Shown: one piece after another, positions 39,206 through 48,122 of the stretch
Numbering within the stretch: position 1 is the first letter of the stretch
How the letters are laid out: every line of letters begins with the position of its first letter
NCBI RefSeq assembly: GCF_016648105.1
Contig: NZ_JACVVE010000007.1
Coordinates: 103,293 to 167,292 of the forward strand
Direction of reading: 5' to 3'
From: Pseudomonas sp. S31
GTDB lineage: Bacteria > Pseudomonadota > Gammaproteobacteria > Pseudomonadales > Pseudomonadaceae
Length of the DNA stretch: 64,000 nucleotides
Position numbers and translations under genes: made by a program
The notes under the pieces: generated by a model
What the model was told of the DNA's origin: nothing
The model's database searches: none
The model's input: the letters and a program-made list of their open reading frames with translations, nothing else

Positions 39206-39385
39206 CACTCCCTGGGGGATGCGCCAGTCGGTTATGTCCCTGAGCCGATACGCACAACCACGGGGGTTGCACGCTGGGGCCGGTGTGCATGTCCGCCCGA
39301 CGGAAAGCCTTAACGCCCCCTGCAATCTCCACCTTGAACTTTCGGGTTCAAGGGCTACACCGATAGCGGTCTTATCGGGGAGCCT
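39206..39385 (+). ncRNA. ssrS: 6S RNA (ssrS)
   Basis: About 180 bases between zapA and ygfA, the canonical 6S locus. The ends pair (ACTCCCTGGGGGAT near the 5' end with ATCGGGGAGCC at the 3' end), giving the closing stem of the long rod. G/C-rich arms and a less paired middle region fit the open-promoter mimic that binds sigma-70 RNA polymerase in stationary phase. An internal hairpin TTGAACTTTCGGGTTCAA is visible at 39330-39347. Ends are estimated to a few bases. Confidence 0.87.
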
Positions 39386-39393
39386 GATTGCTC

Positions 39394-39424
39394 TTGCCCG
39401 CCTCCCCGGCGGGCAAATTCGTTT
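39394..39424 (+). terminator. Hairpin after 6S RNA, before ygfA
   Basis: A perfect 9-base stem TTGCCCGCC/GGCGGGCAA with a 5-base loop is followed by ATTCGTTT. It can end 6S transcription or attenuate read-through into ygfA, whose start is about 40 bases further. Confidence 0.65.
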
Positions 39425-39465
39425 GGCCGGCAGCACCGGCCAGCACACCTGGGATCGCCCGTGCC

Positions 39466-40074
39466 ATGACCGACACCGCGCCGCTCACCCGCCCTCAGCT
39501 TCGCCGCCAGCTCCGCAACGCCCGCCGCGCCCTTACGCCAGCCCAGCAACGCCAGGCGGCACAGGGGCTGTATCGCCAGCTGGCGCAGCACCCGCTGTTC
39601 CGCCGAGCCCGGCACATTGCCCTGTACCTGCCCAACGACGGCGAGATCGACCCACGCCTGCTGCTGCGCGAGGCCCAGCGCCGGGGCAAGCGCACCTATC
39701 TGCCGGTGCTGCACGCCTGGCCACCGACGCGCATGGTGTTCCAGCGTTTCGAACAGGGCGAGAAGCTGCGCCCCAACCGCTTCCGCATTCCCGAGCCGCT
39801 GGTCGAGCGCAAGCGCCAACGGCCGATCTGGGCGCTGGACCTGATCCTGCTACCGCTGGTGGGGTTCGATGAAGTCGGTGGTCGGCTGGGCATGGGCGGT
39901 GGCTTCTACGATCGCAGCCTGGCCTATCAGGCGCGGCGCAAGGCCTGGAAGAAACCCTTGCTGCTGGGGCTGGCCCATGAGTGCCAGAAGGTCGAGCGGC
40001 TGGCGCAGGCCAGTTGGGATGTACCACTGCAAGGCACGGTCTCGGACCGTGGCTGGTACCTGGCGACGAAGTGA
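39466..40074 (+). CDS. ygfA: 5-formyltetrahydrofolate cyclo-ligase
   Basis: 202-residue enzyme converting 5-formyl-THF to methenyl-THF with ATP. The start MTDTAPLTRPQLRRQLRNAR is chosen because the longer frame reads through the hairpin behind 6S RNA. Family motifs are the N-terminal Arg-rich helix, FRRARHIALYLPNDGEID, and the substrate and ATP loop LVGFDEVGGRLGMGGGFYDR. It is linked to 6S RNA as in E. coli ssrS-ygfA, and gcvTHP in the same window feeds the same folate pool. Confidence 0.93.
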   Translation: MTDTAPLTRPQLRRQLRNARRALTPAQQRQAAQGLYRQLAQHPLFRRARHIALYLPNDGEIDPRLLLREAQRRGKRTYLPVLHAWPPTRMVFQRFEQGEKLRPNRFRIPEPLVERKRQRPIWALDLILLPLVGFDEVGGRLGMGGGFYDRSLAYQARRKAWKKPLLLGLAHECQKVERLAQASWDVPLQGTVSDRGWYLATK

Positions 40075-40081
40075 AAGGGTA

Positions 40082-40234
40082 TCAGCGATGCTGCGGCTTG
40101 GCGTCCACCGGGGCCTGGTAGGCGGCGGTGTCGAGCTTGCGCTCCCAGAAACCCTGGGCATAACCGGTGGTGACCACACCAAGACCAAAGATGAAGACCA
40201 GGATCCAGAGCAGATCCGGTTTGCGTTGATTCAT
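40082..40234 (-). CDS. Small single-pass membrane protein (50 residues)
   Basis: MNQRKPDLLWILVFIFGLGV starts a 50-residue protein with one hydrophobic helix (about 8-27) and a polar C-terminal tail ending DAKPQHR. AGGGGGGCAATCTTCG lies before the ATG; a longer in-frame start has no site. Function is not recognised; the form suggests a conserved Pseudomonas inner-membrane miniprotein. Convergent with ygfA, 7 bases between stops. Confidence 0.72.
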   Translation of the reverse strand: MNQRKPDLLWILVFIFGLGVVTTGYAQGFWERKLDTAAYQAPVDAKPQHR

Positions 40235-40414
40235 CGAAGATTGCCCCCCTAGGCAATTGTTCAGGCTCGGTGACCTTCTTAGGGAGTCACCGGAGCATCT
40301 AGCTTTAAAACGCGCGCATTTTCCGACAACCTGCGGCGACACGCAAACGTTGACATCTGCCGTATGTCGGTTTCATGCAACTAGTTATTTCAGACTTTGT
40401 CAGGAGCACCTTCC

Positions 40415-40867
40415 ATGGCCTATTGGCTGATGAAATCCGAGCCAGACGAGCTTTCGATCGAGGGATTGGGCCGGCTGGGCGAGGCCCGCTGGGACGGCGT
40501 GCGCAATTACCAGGCGCGCAACTTCCTGAGGGCCATGAGCGTAGGCGATGAATTCTTCTTCTACCACTCCAGTTGCCCACAACCGGGTATCGCTGGGGTG
40601 GCCAGGATCACCCAGGCAGCGTACCCCGACCCTACTGCCCTGGACCCTCAGAGCCATTACTTCGACGCCAAGGCCAGTGCGGAAAAAAATCCCTGGAGCG
40701 CAGTGGACGTGGCCCATGTGAAGACGTTCGGCCAAGTGCTGGGGCTGGGTTTGCTGAAGCAGCAGAGCGCGCTGGAGGAATTGCCACTGGTGCAGAAAGG
40801 CAGCCGGCTTTCGGTGATGCCGGTGAGCGCGGAACAGTGGGAAGCGATCATGGCGTTGGCGCGCTGA
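40415..40867 (+). CDS. EVE domain protein (PUA-like, modified-base reader fold)
   Basis: 150-residue single-domain protein beginning MAYWLMKSEPDELSIEGLGR. The EVE signature is WDGVRNYQARNFLRAMSVGDEFFFYHS, followed by GIAGVARI and VDVAHVKTFGQVLGLGLLKQ. EVE domains belong to the PUA-like fold and are thought to bind modified nucleotides in DNA or RNA. AGGAGCACCTTCC precedes the ATG. It is encoded alone with its own 3' hairpin; no restriction or modification genes are adjacent. Confidence 0.9.
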   Translation: MAYWLMKSEPDELSIEGLGRLGEARWDGVRNYQARNFLRAMSVGDEFFFYHSSCPQPGIAGVARITQAAYPDPTALDPQSHYFDAKASAEKNPWSAVDVAHVKTFGQVLGLGLLKQQSALEELPLVQKGSRLSVMPVSAEQWEAIMALAR

Positions 40868-40887
40868 CTGACGCGCAGAATGACAAA

Positions 40888-40905
40888 GGGCGCCTTTCGG
40901 CGCCC
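40888..40905 (+). terminator. Hairpin downstream of the EVE gene
   Basis: GGGCGCC and GGCGCCC with a TTTC loop form a perfect 7-base stem 20 bases after the stop. The T tract is weak on the plus strand, so it may be a partial terminator. Nothing else is recognised up to 41058 except the palindrome CGAGATCTCG at 41026-41035. Confidence 0.6.
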
Positions 40906-41058
40906 TACTCACAGACAGGTCAGCTTGTCATCGCCATCCACCTGCCCGGCTCTGTGATTGCTGGTTGCACCAGGATCCGCAGAGTCTCACAAGCCCCTTT
41001 CGGGAACTCGGTCAGTATGAACCATCGAGATCTCGACTGACATACCCAACGCGCTCGT

Positions 41059-41463
41059 CTACTGCACAATCAGGTTATTGAACAACAAATCCTCGACGAT
41101 CGGCTTGCCCTCTTCGCCTTCCAGCACCTGCTGCACCTGCTTCAGGGCTTCCTGGCGCAGTTTTTCCTTGGCGTCGACGTTGCTGAGATTATCCACGCCT
41201 TGCTGGGCGAACAGCGCCACCAGTTGGTTGCGGATCAGCGGCTCGTGGTGCTTGACGGCGGCCGCAGCGGCATCGCCGGTCACGCGCAGGGCCACGTCGG
41301 CCTTGTACACGTGCAGCTTGGGGCTGCCGTCCAGGGCATAGTTCCCCACGAAGGGTGGGCTCAGGCTGATGTAGGCCACCTTCGGCTCGCCTTCCTTGCC
41401 CTCTTCAGCCGCCACCACGGTTGGCAGCAGCAATGCCAGCACCATCAAGATCCACGCGTTCAC
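41059..41463 (-). CDS. Orphan FliL-family secreted or membrane-anchored protein
   Basis: 134-residue protein. A GTG start (41461-41463) is chosen because GAGGAG sits 7 bases upstream and the product then starts with a signal/anchor helix (M)NAWILMVLALLLPTVVAA. The rest resembles the FliL periplasmic domain: YISLSPPFVGNYALDG, YKADVALRV, HHEPLIRNQLVALFAQQ and LKQVQQVLEGEEGKPIVEDL. No flagellar genes are nearby, so this is a FliL paralogue of unknown partner. Confidence 0.78.
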   Translation of the reverse strand: MNAWILMVLALLLPTVVAAEEGKEGEPKVAYISLSPPFVGNYALDGSPKLHVYKADVALRVTGDAAAAAVKHHEPLIRNQLVALFAQQGVDNLSNVDAKEKLRQEALKQVQQVLEGEEGKPIVEDLLFNNLIVQ

Positions 41464-41632
41464 GAATGCACTCCTCAAAACAATTGGCGCCAGCTTAACC
41501 AGCACACCGCTCAAACCCAAGCCCTGGCTCGTGCCGGCACTTATGCCAGCCCATCAGGGCAGGCCATGCTGATTGACCCGGCAGGCGACCCTCCTACACT
41601 TATCGGCCACTACACGCAAAGGAATAGCCCCG

Positions 41633-42610
41633 ATGAAAGCTGTGTTGTGCAAAACCCTAGGCTCCGCACGCGACCTGGTGCTGGAGGAAGCCGCAAGCTC
41701 GGTACCGAAGATCAATGAAGTGCTGCTCGATGTGCAGGCTGCGGGGGTCAACTTCCCCGATACCCTGATCATCGAGGGCAAATACCAGTTCAAGCCGCCC
41801 CTGCCGTTCTCGCCTGGCGGCGAAGCGGCTGGTGTGGTGGCGGCCGTGGGCGACAAGGCCGGGCCGTTCAAGGTCGGCGACCGGGTCATGGCCCTGACCG
41901 GCTGGGGCGCATTCGCCGAGCAGGTGGCGGTACCCGGCTACAACGTGCTGCCGATCCCGCCGACCATGGACTTCACCACCGCCGCCGCCTTTTCCATGAC
42001 CTACGGCACCTCGATGCACGCCCTGCGCCAGCGCGCCCAGCTGCAGCCAGGTGAGACCTTGCTGGTGCTGGGCGCCTCCGGGGGCGTGGGCCTGGCGGCA
42101 GTGGAAATCGGCAAGGCCATGGGCGCCCGGGTGATCGCCGCGGCCAGCAATGCCGACAAGCTGGCGGTAGCCAAGGCGGCCGGTGCGGACGAACTGATCG
42201 ACTACAGCCAGGCCAGCCTCAAGGATGAAATCAAGCGCCTGACCGATGGCCAGGGCGCGGACGTGATCTTCGATCCGGTGGGCGGCGAGGTGTTCGAGCA
42301 GTCGGTGCGCGGGCTGGGCTGGAATGGCCGGTTGCTGGTGGTGGGCTTCGCCAGCGGGACCATCGGGCAACTGGCGGCAAACCTGGTGCTGCTCAAGGGC
42401 GCGGCGGTGATGGGGGTGTTCTGGGGAGCGTTTGCCCAGCGCCAGCCAGAGGACAATGCGGCGAATTTCCAGCAGTTGTTTGCCTGGCATGCCGAAGGGA
42501 AGTTGAAGCCGCTGGTGTCGAAGACTTATTCACTGGCTGAAGCGGGGGCTGCGATTGAAGAACTTGGGCAGCGGCGGGCTGTGGGTAAGTTGGTGGTGCT
42601 GGCCAGGTAA
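41633..42610 (+). CDS. NADPH:quinone oxidoreductase-family protein (zinc-free MDR)
   Basis: 325-residue medium-chain reductase. The start MKAVLCKTLGSARDLVLEEA has AAAGGAATAGCCCCG upstream. The GroES-like part contains GVNFPDTLIIEGKYQFKPPL, and the nucleotide-binding loop is VLGASGGVGLAAVEIGKAMG followed by VIAAASNADKLAVAKAAGAD. Zinc ligands are absent, which places it with QOR/CrtY-type enzymes. Real substrate unknown. Confidence 0.9.
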   Translation: MKAVLCKTLGSARDLVLEEAASSVPKINEVLLDVQAAGVNFPDTLIIEGKYQFKPPLPFSPGGEAAGVVAAVGDKAGPFKVGDRVMALTGWGAFAEQVAVPGYNVLPIPPTMDFTTAAAFSMTYGTSMHALRQRAQLQPGETLLVLGASGGVGLAAVEIGKAMGARVIAAASNADKLAVAKAAGADELIDYSQASLKDEIKRLTDGQGADVIFDPVGGEVFEQSVRGLGWNGRLLVVGFASGTIGQLAANLVLLKGAAVMGVFWGAFAQRQPEDNAANFQQLFAWHAEGKLKPLVSKTYSLAEAGAAIEELGQRRAVGKLVVLAR

Positions 42611-42643
42611 GGCAGGCCCCGCGAAGAGGCCGGGCCAGGCGAC

Positions 42644-43294
42644 TCAAACCTCACGCAGGTTATGGCAGCGCCTGAAGCGCGCCTCCAGGTTGCGGTCCGG
42701 CATCTGGTGGCTGCGCAGCGCGTTGAGCGTCTGCTCCACGTAATCGCGGGTGGTGCCATAGCGACCCTTGGCGCTGGCCAGGATCTGCCTCAGCAGGCTA
42801 TCAGGCAGGTTGCCGGCATAGCACGGCAAATGCCGCTCCAGCACGAAGCCCAGGGCCTGCACCCGGGTACCATCGTCCAGCTTGCAGCTCAACCAGTGCG
42901 GCCGGTAGGCCGGGTAGGGCATTTCGCGCTGCCACAACGCCAGCAACGAACCCTCGAGGTCGCGTTCATCGAGCCGGTAGGCAAAGCCACTGCACGAACC
43001 ACCACGGTCGAGGCCGAACACCAGGCCCGGGGTTTCCGGCGTGCCACGATGCTCGTGGGACCACAGGTACAGCCCACGGTGATAGCCATGCACACGCGCC
43101 CGCTGGCGCTCGACCGAGTTGCACTCTGGCCGCCAGATCAACGAACCATAGGCAAACAGCCAGACCGGCCCACCTTCATGCCGTGACATGGTCAGCTTCA
43201 TCGAATCCAGCAATTGCTCGCGGGTATGTTGCAAGCCGAAGTCGAGCGTGGGCGGATAGGTAACTTCGAAGGAAAGATTTTCAACTGCCGACAT
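42644..43294 (-). CDS. ChaC-type gamma-glutamylcyclotransferase
   Basis: 216-residue ChaC family enzyme degrading glutathione to 5-oxoproline and Cys-Gly. Seen motifs: the fold signature VWLFAYGSLIWRP, HGYHRGLYLWSHEHRGTPET, GSCSGFAYRL and the catalytic glutamate region LWQREMPYPAYRPHWL. Convergent with the quinone reductase gene. A 256-base AT-richer upstream gap holds an unusual perfect hairpin. Confidence 0.88.
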   Translation of the reverse strand: MSAVENLSFEVTYPPTLDFGLQHTREQLLDSMKLTMSRHEGGPVWLFAYGSLIWRPECNSVERQRARVHGYHRGLYLWSHEHRGTPETPGLVFGLDRGGSCSGFAYRLDERDLEGSLLALWQREMPYPAYRPHWLSCKLDDGTRVQALGFVLERHLPCYAGNLPDSLLRQILASAKGRYGTTRDYVEQTLNALRSHQMPDRNLEARFRRCHNLREV

Positions 43295-43502
43295 AAGCTG
43301 CCGCCATATTCCCGGTGAACTACGGATGTGGCACTCGCCACCAAAGACAGCCTTGCCAGGCTGCCTGCGCCGCTACCATGCGCGGCCTTGGCATCTAACG
43401 TAAGCCAAGCGGCACACTGTTCACAAGTATAAGCAGGAAATTGGACAACGCCTTCCGACGATTGGAAGTCATTATTCCAAGGGCCGATAAAGTTATTAAC
43501 CC

Positions 43503-43523
43503 AGGCGGTAACAATTACCGCCT
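43503..43523. promoter_or_regulatory. Perfect 9-base hairpin in the gap between chaC and the flavin reductase
   Basis: AGGCGGTAA-CAA-TTACCGCCT is set in an AT-rich stretch with further TTATTAAC/GTTATAAG-like flanks. It follows the reductase stop by 28 bases on the minus strand, so it may end that transcript, or it may be an operator for chaC, which starts 209 bases further on. The AT-rich DNA between 43425 and 43550 probably contains the chaC promoter. Confidence 0.55.
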
Positions 43524-43550
43524 TATAACCACTTCAGGCAACTTGTGTTA

Positions 43551-44519
43551 TTAGCCGCGGGGCGCGTAGGCGAACACATCGGCGCGCATGCGGTGGGCAT
43601 CCATACCAGCCTCGACCAGGGCGTCGAGGGTGGCGTAGATCATGTTCGGCGAGCCGCTGGCATACACATGCACGGCATTGAGGTCGGCCACGTCGTCGCA
43701 GACCGCTTCGTGCAACATGCCGCAGCGCCCTTCCCAGCCACACAGGTCGCTGACCACCTTGTGCAGGAACAGGTTCGGCAGGCTTTGCCACTGCTCCCAG
43801 TGCTCGATGGCGTAGAAATCTTCCGGGCGTCGCACCCCCCAGTACAGGTGTACCGGGTGCTTGAAGCCCTGGGCGCGGCAATGCTCGACCAGGCTGTGCA
43901 TCTGCCCCATGCCGGTGCCGGCGGCGATCAACACCAACGGGCCATCGGGCAGCTCGGCCAGGTGGGTATCGCCGAACGGCATCTCGATGCGTGCCAGGCC
44001 ATCGCGGCGCAGCTGCTCGAGCAGTTGCACGGAGCTGGGTTCGCGGGCCAGGATGTGTAGCTCCAGGTCTCGGCCACTGTGCGGCGCCGAGGCCAGCGAA
44101 AACGCCGCCGGCTTGCCACCTTCGCGCTCGATCATCAGGTACTGCCCGGCGTGGTAGCGCACCGGCTTGCCAGCTGGCGCGCGCAGGCGCACACGCCAGA
44201 CGTCGCCACCGACCTCGACGCACTCGCTCACACTGCACACCAGCTTGCGCACCGGCAGTTCGCCCAGCGCCAGCACACCATCCCAGAGCAACACACAATC
44301 CTCCAGCGGTTCGGCGATGCAGGTGAACAGCTCACCATGGTCACGTACCTGGCCGTCCTGGCGCACGCGCCCTTCGACCAGCAAGGCTGCGCAGACATGG
44401 CAATTGCCATTGCGACAGCTGTTGGGGCAGTCATAGCCCAGGCGCCGGGCGCCATCGAGGATCCGTTCCCCGGGTTGAAGCGTCAGCACTGCCCCGGACG
44501 GCTGCAACGTTACCTGCAT
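43551..44519 (-). CDS. 2Fe-2S ferredoxin-NAD(P)H flavin reductase coupled to ubiD
   Basis: 322-residue electron-transfer protein. An N-terminal plant-type ferredoxin domain has the cluster motif CPNSCRNGNCHVCAALLVEG (about 31-50) plus a later Cys in LFTCIAEPLEDC. The FAD domain has YHAGQYLMIEREGG and FSLASAPHSGRDLELHI, and the NAD domain has LVLIAAGTGMGQMHSLVEHC and VYASGSPNMIYATLDALV. It is like CDP-6-deoxy-3,4-glucoseen reductase/Fre-type proteins. The ATG shares one base with the ubiD stop (TGATG), so translation is coupled to UbiD. Confidence 0.88.
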   Translation of the reverse strand: MQVTLQPSGAVLTLQPGERILDGARRLGYDCPNSCRNGNCHVCAALLVEGRVRQDGQVRDHGELFTCIAEPLEDCVLLWDGVLALGELPVRKLVCSVSECVEVGGDVWRVRLRAPAGKPVRYHAGQYLMIEREGGKPAAFSLASAPHSGRDLELHILAREPSSVQLLEQLRRDGLARIEMPFGDTHLAELPDGPLVLIAAGTGMGQMHSLVEHCRAQGFKHPVHLYWGVRRPEDFYAIEHWEQWQSLPNLFLHKVVSDLCGWEGRCGMLHEAVCDDVADLNAVHVYASGSPNMIYATLDALVEAGMDAHRMRADVFAYAPRG

Positions 44520-45985
44520 CAATCTATTCCCAACTGATCCCACAACTCATCGATACGGCGGGTGACGGCCTCGTCCTTGACGATGGCCCGGCCCCATTCG
44601 CGTGTAGTCTCGCCTGGCCACTTGTGCGTGGCGTCCAGGCCCATCTTCGACCCTAGCCCCGACACTGGCGAAGCGAAATCCAGGTAGTCGATCGGCGTGT
44701 TGTCGATCATCACCGTATCACGCTTGGGGTCCATGCGCGTGGTGATGGCCCAGATCACGTCGTTCCAGTCGCGGGCGTTGATGTCGTCGTCGGTGACGAT
44801 AACGAACTTGGTGTACATGAACTGTCGCAGGAACGACCACACCCCCAGCATCACACGCTTGGCGTGGCCCGGGTACTGCTTCTTCATGGTCACCACCGCC
44901 ATGCGGTAGGAACACCCTTCGGGCGGCAGGTAGAAGTCGACGATCTCGGGGAACTGCTTCTGCAGGATCGGCACGAACACTTCGTTCAGTGCCACGCCGA
45001 GGATCGCCGGCTCATCCGGTGGCCGACCGGTGTAGGTGCTGTGGTAAATCGGCTTGTGCCGGTGGGTGATGCGCTCGACGGTGAACACCGGGAAGCTGTC
45101 CACCTCGTTGTAGTAGCCGGTATGGTCACCGTAGGGCCCTTCCGGGGCCGTCTCGCTCGGGTGAATGACGCCCTCGAGGATGATCTCGGCGGTGGCCGGC
45201 ACCTGCAGGTCGCTGCCGCGGCACTTGACCAGCTCGGTGCGGTTGCCGCGCAGCAGGCCGGCGAAGGCATACTCGGAAAGCGTGTCGGGCACCGGGGTCA
45301 CGGCCCCGAGGATGGTCGCAGGATCCGCGCCCAGGGCGACGGCGACCGGGAATGGCTGGCCGGGGTGCTTCTCGCACCACTCACGATAGTCCAGCGCGCC
45401 GCCCCGATGGCTGAGCCAGCGCATGATGACCTTGTTGCGGCCGATCAGCTGCTGGCGGTAGATACCGAGGTTCTGGCGCTCCTTGTTGGGGCCACGGGTG
45501 ACGGTCAGGCCCCAGGTGATCAGCGGCGCCACGTCACCCGGCCAGCAATGCTGGATCGGCAGTTGGGTCAGATCGACGTCTTCGCCCTCGACCACCACCT
45601 CCTGGCATACCGCGTCCTTGACCACCTTCGGCGCCATCGACACGACCTTCTTGAAGATCGGCAGCTTCGACCAGGCATCCTTCAGCCCTTTCGGCGGCTC
45701 GGGCTCCTTGAGGAACGCCAGCAACTTGCCGATTTCGCGCAGCTCCTCGACCGATTCGGCACCCATGCCCATGGCCACCCGCTCCGGGGTGCCGAACAGG
45801 TTGCCCAGTACCGGAATGTCGAAGCCCGTGGGCTTTTCGAACAGCAACGCCGGCCCCTTGGCACGCAAGGTGCGGTCGCAGACCTCGGTCATTTCCAGGA
45901 TGGGAGAGATCGGAACCTGGATGCGCTTGAGTTCGCCGCGCTGCTCCAGGCCACGGATGAAGTCGCGCAAATCGCGATACTGCAT
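44519..45985 (-). CDS. ubiD: 3-octaprenyl-4-hydroxybenzoate decarboxylase UbiD
   Basis: Prenyl-FMN-dependent decarboxylase (488 residues) of ubiquinone synthesis. The start [20 protein letters not shown] is the family N-terminus. Typical segments are [40 protein letters not shown] with the cofactor-binding Arg, [20 protein letters not shown] and [19 protein letters not shown]. No ubiX is nearby. The downstream reductase is co-translated. Upstream lie a REP pair and rho. Confidence 0.95.
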   Translation of the reverse strand: MQYRDLRDFIRGLEQRGELKRIQVPISPILEMTEVCDRTLRAKGPALLFEKPTGFDIPVLGNLFGTPERVAMGMGAESVEELREIGKLLAFLKEPEPPKGLKDAWSKLPIFKKVVSMAPKVVKDAVCQEVVVEGEDVDLTQLPIQHCWPGDVAPLITWGLTVTRGPNKERQNLGIYRQQLIGRNKVIMRWLSHRGGALDYREWCEKHPGQPFPVAVALGADPATILGAVTPVPDTLSEYAFAGLLRGNRTELVKCRGSDLQVPATAEIILEGVIHPSETAPEGPYGDHTGYYNEVDSFPVFTVERITHRHKPIYHSTYTGRPPDEPAILGVALNEVFVPILQKQFPEIVDFYLPPEGCSYRMAVVTMKKQYPGHAKRVMLGVWSFLRQFMYTKFVIVTDDDINARDWNDVIWAITTRMDPKRDTVMIDNTPIDYLDFASPVSGLGSKMGLDATHKWPGETTREWGRAIVKDEAVTRRIDELWDQLGID

Positions 45986-46083
45986 GCAAGAGCCTCGTGT
46001 TGGCCGTATCGGTCGGGGTTGCAGAGTGTAGCGCCGTTCGGCGCCCAATGGCCAAAAATGACTTGGGGCCGCTTCGCGCCCCA

Positions 46084-46149
46084 TCGCGGGGCAAGCCCGC
46101 TCCTACAGGTTCGGTGGGATCCCTGTAGGAGCGGGCTTGCCCCGCGATG
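46084..46149. repeat. REP pair between rho and ubiD
   Basis: ATCGCGGGGCAAGCCCGCTC and GTAGGAGCGGGCTTGCCCCG face each other; located just past the rho stop and upstream of ubiD on the same strand. It is flanked by a short extra repeat of GGGCTGCGAAGCAGCCC at 46149-46165. Confidence 0.9.
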
Positions 46150-46188
46150 GGCTGCGAAGCAGCCCCAATCAATTCAGACCTGAAACGC

Positions 46189-47448
46189 TTACTTGCGCTT
46201 CATCGACAGGAAGAACTCGTCGTTGGTCTTGGTTTGCTTGAGCTTGTCGACCAGGAACTCGATGGCGGCGATTTCGTCCATCGGGTGCAGCAGCTTGCGC
46301 AGGATCCACATGCGCTGCAGTTCGTCGTCGGCGGTCAGCAGCTCTTCGCGGCGGGTACCGGAACGGTTGATGTTGATGGCCGGGAACACACGCTTCTCAG
46401 CGATGCGACGGTCCAGGGGCAGCTCCATGTTGCCGGTACCCTTGAACTCTTCGTAGATCACTTCGTCCATCTTCGAGCCGGTCTCGACCAGCGCGGTGGC
46501 GATGATGGTCAGCGAACCGCCTTCCTCGATGTTACGCGCGGCACCGAAGAAGCGCTTCGGCTTCTCCAGGGCGTGGGCGTCGACACCACCGGTCAGGACC
46601 TTGCCGGAGCTCGGGATCACGGTGTTGTAGGCACGGGCCAGACGAGTGATGGAGTCGAGCAGGATGACCACATCTTTCTTGTGCTCGACCAGGCGCTTGG
46701 CCTTCTCGATGACCATCTCGGCAACCTGCACGTGGCGGGTCGGCGGCTCGTCGAAGGTCGAGGCGACCACTTCGCCGCGCACGGTGCGCTGCATCTCGGT
46801 CACTTCTTCCGGGCGCTCGTCGATCAGCAGGACGATGAGGTGGCACTCGGGGTTGTTACGGGTGATGTTGGCGGCGATGTTCTGCAGCATGATCGTCTTG
46901 CCCGCTTTCGGCGGAGCGACGATCAGGCCACGCTGGCCCTTGCCGATCGGAGCGCACAGGTCGATGACGCGGCCGGTGAGGTCTTCGGTGGAGCCGTTGC
47001 CGGCCTCCATCTTCAGGCGGTCGTTGGGGAACAGCGGCGTCAGGTTCTCGAACAGGATCTTGTTCTTGGCGTTTTCCGGACGGTCGAAGTTGATGGTATC
47101 GACCTTCAGCAGAGCGAAGTAACGCTCCCCTTCCTTCGGTGGGCGGATCTTGCCGACGATGGTGTCGCCAGTGCGCAGGTTGAAACGGCGGATCTGGCTG
47201 GGCGAGACGTAGATGTCGTCGGGGCCGGCCAGGTAGGACGCATCAGCCGAACGCAGGAAACCGAAACCATCCTGGAGAATCTCCAGCACGCCGTCACCCG
47301 AGATCTCTTCGCCACTTTTCGCGTGCTTCTTCAACAGGGCGAAAATCACGTCCTGCTTGCGCGAACGGGCCATGTTTTCGATGCCCATCTGTTCGGCCAT
47401 TTCCAGCAGATCGGTAATCGGCTTTTGCTTGAGTTCAGTCAGGTTCAT
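46189..47448 (-). CDS. rho: Transcription termination factor Rho
   Basis: Hexameric RNA translocase (419 residues, same length as E. coli Rho). The start [20 protein letters not shown] is canonical. The N-terminal helix bundle is followed by the RNA-binding OSB fold with [20 protein letters not shown]. Walker A is APPKAGKT (178-185) and Walker B is [17 protein letters not shown]; the R- and Q-loop regions follow. A ~190-base leader separates it from trxA. Confidence 0.97.
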   Translation of the reverse strand: MNLTELKQKPITDLLEMAEQMGIENMARSRKQDVIFALLKKHAKSGEEISGDGVLEILQDGFGFLRSADASYLAGPDDIYVSPSQIRRFNLRTGDTIVGKIRPPKEGERYFALLKVDTINFDRPENAKNKILFENLTPLFPNDRLKMEAGNGSTEDLTGRVIDLCAPIGKGQRGLIVAPPKAGKTIMLQNIAANITRNNPECHLIVLLIDERPEEVTEMQRTVRGEVVASTFDEPPTRHVQVAEMVIEKAKRLVEHKKDVVILLDSITRLARAYNTVIPSSGKVLTGGVDAHALEKPKRFFGAARNIEEGGSLTIIATALVETGSKMDEVIYEEFKGTGNMELPLDRRIAEKRVFPAININRSGTRREELLTADDELQRMWILRKLLHPMDEIAAIEFLVDKLKQTKTNDEFFLSMKRK

Positions 47449-47637
47449 AAGGGGAGTGACGTAATCATGTAAGAAGGGAGAATTAAGCTTCTGGCTTAAT
47501 GAGGCCGCGCCGCTAGATGGCGACAGGATCGCGTACTGATTCGAATTGGGGATGCTTCGGCGACGGCGTGTAGAGGGCACTGGAAAAGCAGTGCGAGGCC
47601 GAATGTAACACTTGCTTTTTTCTGCGTCTAGTGCTCT
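47449..47637 (-). promoter_or_regulatory. Long leader and promoter region of rho
   Basis: This 189-base gap follows the trxA terminator. Translation of the leader gives only short frames without a clear ribosome site. In other bacteria the rho leader mediates autogenous termination (family knowledge); here a C-rich, G-poor stretch near the start codon (CTCCCTTCTTACATGATTAC on minus) would suit a rut-like site, but this is inference. Confidence 0.5.
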
Positions 47638-47668
47638 GAAAAAGAAAAGCCCCGCATTCGCGGGGCTC
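47638..47668 (-). terminator. Rho-independent terminator of trxA
   Basis: Read on minus: GCCCCGC-GAAT-GCGGGGC followed by TTTTCTTTTT, starting about 10 bases after the trxA stop. A textbook terminator that isolates trxA from rho. Confidence 0.95.
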
Positions 47669-47675
47669 TTTCACA

Positions 47676-48002
47676 TCACAGGTGGGCGTCGAGGAACGCG
47701 GCCAGCTGCGACTTGGACAGGGCGCCGACCTTGGTGGCTTCGACGTTCCCGCCCTTGAACAGCATCAGCGTCGGGATACCACGCACGCCGTGCTTGGCTG
47801 GGGTTTCCTGGTTTTCGTCGATGTTCAGCTTGGCGATGGTCAGCTTGCCTTCGTACTCTTCGGCCAGAGCGTCCAGTACCGGAGCGATCATCTTGCATGG
47901 ACCGCACCATTCAGCCCAGTAGTCGACCAGAACCGGGCCTTGAGCCTGCAGCACATCGGCTTCAAAGGTGGCGTCGGTGACGTATTTGATTTTGTCGCTC
48001 AT
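47676..48002 (-). CDS. trxA: Thioredoxin TrxA
   Basis: 108-residue thioredoxin. The active site is EWCGPCK with redox cysteines Cys33 and Cys36, and the cis-proline is in [14 protein letters not shown]. The start [20 protein letters not shown] has TTGGAG upstream; an in-frame ATG 12 bases earlier is less well placed. Monocistronic, ended by a strong terminator before rho; divergent from ppx. Confidence 0.97.
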   Translation of the reverse strand: MSDKIKYVTDATFEADVLQAQGPVLVDYWAEWCGPCKMIAPVLDALAEEYEGKLTIAKLNIDENQETPAKHGVRGIPTLMLFKGGNVEATKVGALSKSQLAAFLDAHL

Positions 48003-48122
48003 GGAAATCTCCAAGGTCGTAAGCAGTAAAAACGTGGCCCCATGATAGCCGCACCCACGCCCTACAGGAAGTCACAGCCGATTGAGTGTAACTATAGTTG
48101 TGCAAGACACCGCGAATCGAAA

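Noticed and set aside
42611..42643. REP-like remnant between the quinone reductase and chaC
   Set aside because: CCCCGCGAAGAGGCCGGG resembles a REP end, but there is no matching arm or core.
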